A program made the translations under genes and the position numbers. Below are positions 61,579 to 64,000 of a stretch of DNA of 64,000 nucleotides, piece by piece. The notes beneath the pieces were generated by a model, which was given only the letters and a program-made list of their open reading frames with translations, had not been told where the DNA came from and made no database searches. The stretch lies in the NCBI GenBank assembly GCA_014529385.2, contig CM043952.1, forward strand, positions 62,266,119 to 62,330,118. Direction: 5' to 3'. The DNA comes from Adiantum capillus-veneris. Its lineage: Eukaryota > Streptophyta > Polypodiopsida > Polypodiales > Pteridaceae. How positions within the stretch are numbered: the first letter of the stretch is position 1; every line of letters starts with the position of its first letter.

Positions 61579-63135
61579 TGTCATAATAATCAATATCTAA
61601 TTCTCCTAAATGATTTTCTCATATTAAACTGATCATTTAATGTGGGGAAGTGCTAGGGAAGAAAAAGCTAGAATATTGGTTAAGCTAGCAGACCGGCCAC
61701 AGTAGGGATCAAAAGGAGGGAAAATAGGGATCCAAAGGGGGGGCCATCTGCAAAAGATCCATGTGCAACAATGGGCTAAAAAGACCCTAAGGTTCGGCCC
61801 ATTCAGACTTCCAAAATGCTAAGGTTCCAAAATTCAAAGGTTGTGTCCAAAGGTCAACCCTAGGGGAAATTGGATGCTTTGTGTGTAACTAAAAAGTCTT
61901 TGTATATCCCTACATGGGAGGGGGCGAGCCCTTCTTCTAGGGGATGAGAGAGAAAGTCACACACACACACAGGCTCCCTTTACACAAAGGGAATTAGGGA
62001 CACATGTCAGCTCCCTAGCCCAGATGCCCACAAGGTGTTCCCAATTCCTATTGGATGGCCTTGGAGGTGGACCAATGAGAATTAGGCTAGATTAAATCTA
62101 GTTAATTAATTTAAAAACACTTAATAAAAGAACCAATGAGAATTAAGTCTCCTAGAAGACTATTGGACAGTCTCCCAAGGGGTCCAATGAGCATTCAGCA
62201 GCCAGGAAGCAAAGGGGTCCAATGAGAGTTTATTTAAATTATTAATTAACCTAAAGCTCTCACAAAAGGGGAAAGGGGGACACATGTCAGAAGACTATCA
62301 CTTATGCTGCTTAATAGTCATTGGCTTGACTTGGGGAGGGCCAATGGGGAGCCTGCAAGAGCAATTAGCAAGAGGGCTCGCCCAAGAGAGAGAAGGGGCT
62401 GATTTTTGCAAGGCATTATCACACACACACTCACAAAATCTCATGTGTGAAGAAAGATAAGACTATCTCTTCCCAAGCTTTAATGGAGAGCTCATCACCT
62501 ACTCCAAGCTTGTGAGATAGAAGCCTACATCGACATACTCTTGGCATGTGGATGCAAATCCAACCAAGAGCCAAGCTTCAATGCATGCTCATCTCCTCTA
62601 CCAAGCTAATTACTAAGCTAAAGCTATGCTAATATGAGTGGTTATGTGAGGAGATGTACATATTTCTCGTAAGATACTCCTTCTTCATCTCAATCTACTC
62701 TCATACCCTGCTAGCTCTCACCATCTTCGAAGGCGTGTGAGGTCTTGGGTCTGAGAACGGGGATAATTAAAGTTGTGTTTGCTAAGTGTTTTGCTTAGTG
62801 CATGAAGATTTCATCTTCATTGCACTAGATAGTCTTGAAGGAACACAAAGAATTGTATTGTACAATGTCTCTCTTGATGGGAGAAACCATAATACAAAGC
62901 CTTTTGGTGGGGGGACCGGCTCCATGCAAATCCGGTCCTCAACTGTTGTCAATAGATTAATTTCTCTCTTTTGAAAGTATTGTTGATGCTATCTAACTAG
63001 GTGTTATGATTTTTGTTGCTCTCTCCACCCAAGAACTCTTGTAATTCTCATTAGGAATCTATTCTAATGAAATTCCCACTATGTTCATGCTAATTTCCGC
63101 TACACACACAAGTTACTAGGCCATTAAATGTTACA
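61579..63135 (+). repeat. 5' LTR of chromovirus copy 2 (1557 bp)
   Basis: TGTCATAATAATCAATATC...TGTTACA. It aligns along its length with 6603-8108, with many substitutions and indels, so the two copies are separate, older relatives. Confidence 0.92.
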
Positions 63136-63136
63136 T

Positions 63137-63148
63137 TGGTATCAGAGC
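63137..63148 (+). other. Primer-binding site for initiator Met-tRNA
   Basis: TGGTATCAGAGC, one base after the LTR, as in copy 1. Confidence 0.92.
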
Positions 63149-63556
63149 ACAAGGTTTCTCTTTTCTTGCTCAAGAAGGGAGGTCCTCAAGCTAGCTATAA
63201 ATGGTTGGTATTATGAATTGCCTGTGAGTAAGTAGAATAGGGATTTTGCAGCCTTGCAGTGCGCCTGCCTTCGTGCAGTTATAACGGGGTATCACCGTCG
63301 AGAGCTATGGTCTTAATAGTTGAGTCCTACGGGGCTTGCCTACGGCTTAACCACTATTGAGCTATTAGAAGGTTGACAGGAGCCGGTGCTGTTTTGGTGT
63401 CGAAAAAGGGCCTCTCTTCTATTCCTTGCAATTAATGGTATTCGAGCCGCGGGTACTATAGCTTGAGTGATTTTCTTAAAGGGGTAAAGAGGAGTAGCAA
63501 CTAGGGCTTGAAGTGCCAAAGTACACCTAAAAAGTTTACACCTAAAAGTTGTTAGA

Positions 63557-64000
63557 ATGGTTGACAATAGTAAAGAGAGTGAAATTAATGTTGATAACTT
63601 TGATTTTGCTCATGAGCAAGCTACTAATGATGCTTCAATGCTTGTTAACTATCTTGTTTCTAGGCTTCAACAAGCCATGGGCAATCCATCTCTCCAAAGC
63701 GAAGTGCAACGGCAGCTCCGTGCTCACGGGATTCTCCAAGCTCATCACCATGACGAGAGAACACCTAGGAAGCCTCCTTGTGAGACTACCAAAAGAGGTC
63801 TCTCTCCGATTCGGGAAGAAGAAGAGAATCCGTACGAAGGGCTCAAGGATTTACTTCTTGATGATGCATCTCCTTCCCAAAGGAGAACTCAAGAGCCTCC
63901 ATCGAAGGAACGAGGAAGAAGTGAGTCTCCCGCCACCTTGGCGGAGATGGCTCCACGAAGATGGCGGGCTAAACGCTCTCCATCACCACCAAAGCGGAAA
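63557..64000 (+). CDS. Chromovirus gag N-terminus, open to window end (partial)
   Basis: ATG at 63557, then 148 codons without a stop to the last base. It starts MVDNSKESEINVDNFDFAH, followed by LVNYLVSRLQQAMGNPS, an Arg/Pro-rich region (HDERTPRKPP) and an acidic-basic stretch (REEEENPYEGLKDLLLDD, KERGRSESPA). Copy 1 carries the same order but is frameshifted after AMGNPS. Gag forms the element's RNA-packaging particle. Whether the rest of this copy is intact cannot be seen. Confidence 0.85.
   Translation, partial: MVDNSKESEINVDNFDFAHEQATNDASMLVNYLVSRLQQAMGNPSLQSEVQRQLRAHGILQAHHHDERTPRKPPCETTKRGLSPIREEEENPYEGLKDLLLDDASPSQRRTQEPPSKERGRSESPATLAEMAPRRWRAKRSPSPPKRK

Larger units (their letters stand above)
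61579..64000 (+). mobile_element. Chromovirus copy 2 (continues past the window)
   Basis: LTR, PBS and gag start of the same family as 6603-16687, inserted in the last array unit (left flank cttgttcaatatttagct). The 3' part and second target copy lie outside the window. Gag is intact as far as visible. Confidence 0.93.

Overview
The window is nuclear DNA of a land plant. Signs are chromovirus, Ty1/copia, CACTA and tRNA-derived SINE elements, a PLS-type pentatricopeptide-repeat (PPR) relic, a spliced plant gene, and very long CT/GA, CA/GT and AT microsatellites. The PPR relic has the repetitive 'SWNALIAGYAQQGQG...' style that I associate with ferns and other seed-free vascular plants, so a fern is my best guess (inference). 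Only one region (2159-5154) looks like a working host gene. Most of the rest is mobile or duplicated DNA.

Left part (1-6602): a decayed Ty3/gypsy relic on the minus strand (1-680); poly-G and palindrome-rich repeats (840-1645); then an eight-exon minus-strand gene (2159-5154). Its exons join in phase to a 491-residue coiled-coil protein, and its last intron is GC-AG. Upstream of it lies a minus-strand SINE-like insertion with a 16-bp target-site duplication (5844-6230).

Centre-left (6603-24770): a Ty3/gypsy chromovirus (6603-16687) has LTRs, primer-binding site, gag, protease, RT, RNase H, integrase and chromodomain remnants and a 5-bp target duplication (CCTCA). Its 3' LTR is split by a 1.86-kb CACTA transposon with its own 3-bp duplication (AGA). 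Next come a PPR pseudogene (17455-19847), broken partly by an exact 82-bp tandem duplication, and a minus-strand Ty1/copia element (19848-24770) that kept its 3' LTR but lost its 5' LTR.

Centre and right (24771-61578): a mosaic of duplications. A segment of about 6.8 kb (24890-31752) recurs at 38165-44932. Each copy carries a copia gag relic, a 1.34-kb terminal-inverted-repeat element in a TTAA site, a minus-strand relic of ribosomal protein eL37, and repeated GC-rich cassettes next to CT tracts. A tandem array of units of about 1.75-1.97 kb fills 48737-61578, with one full unit and fragments also at 31771-33942 and 36656-37306. On the minus strand every full unit holds repeated coding-like blocks that resemble blades of fungal-type fucose-binding beta-propeller lectins. 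This resemblance is the most novel lead and is unproven. A complete but internally deleted copia element (55786-59399) sits in one array unit. Partial copies of it were carried into the left-hand mosaic together with the neighbouring array unit.

Right end (61579-64000): a second chromovirus of the same family starts inside the last array unit. Its LTR and PBS are clear, and its gag frame is still open where the window ends.
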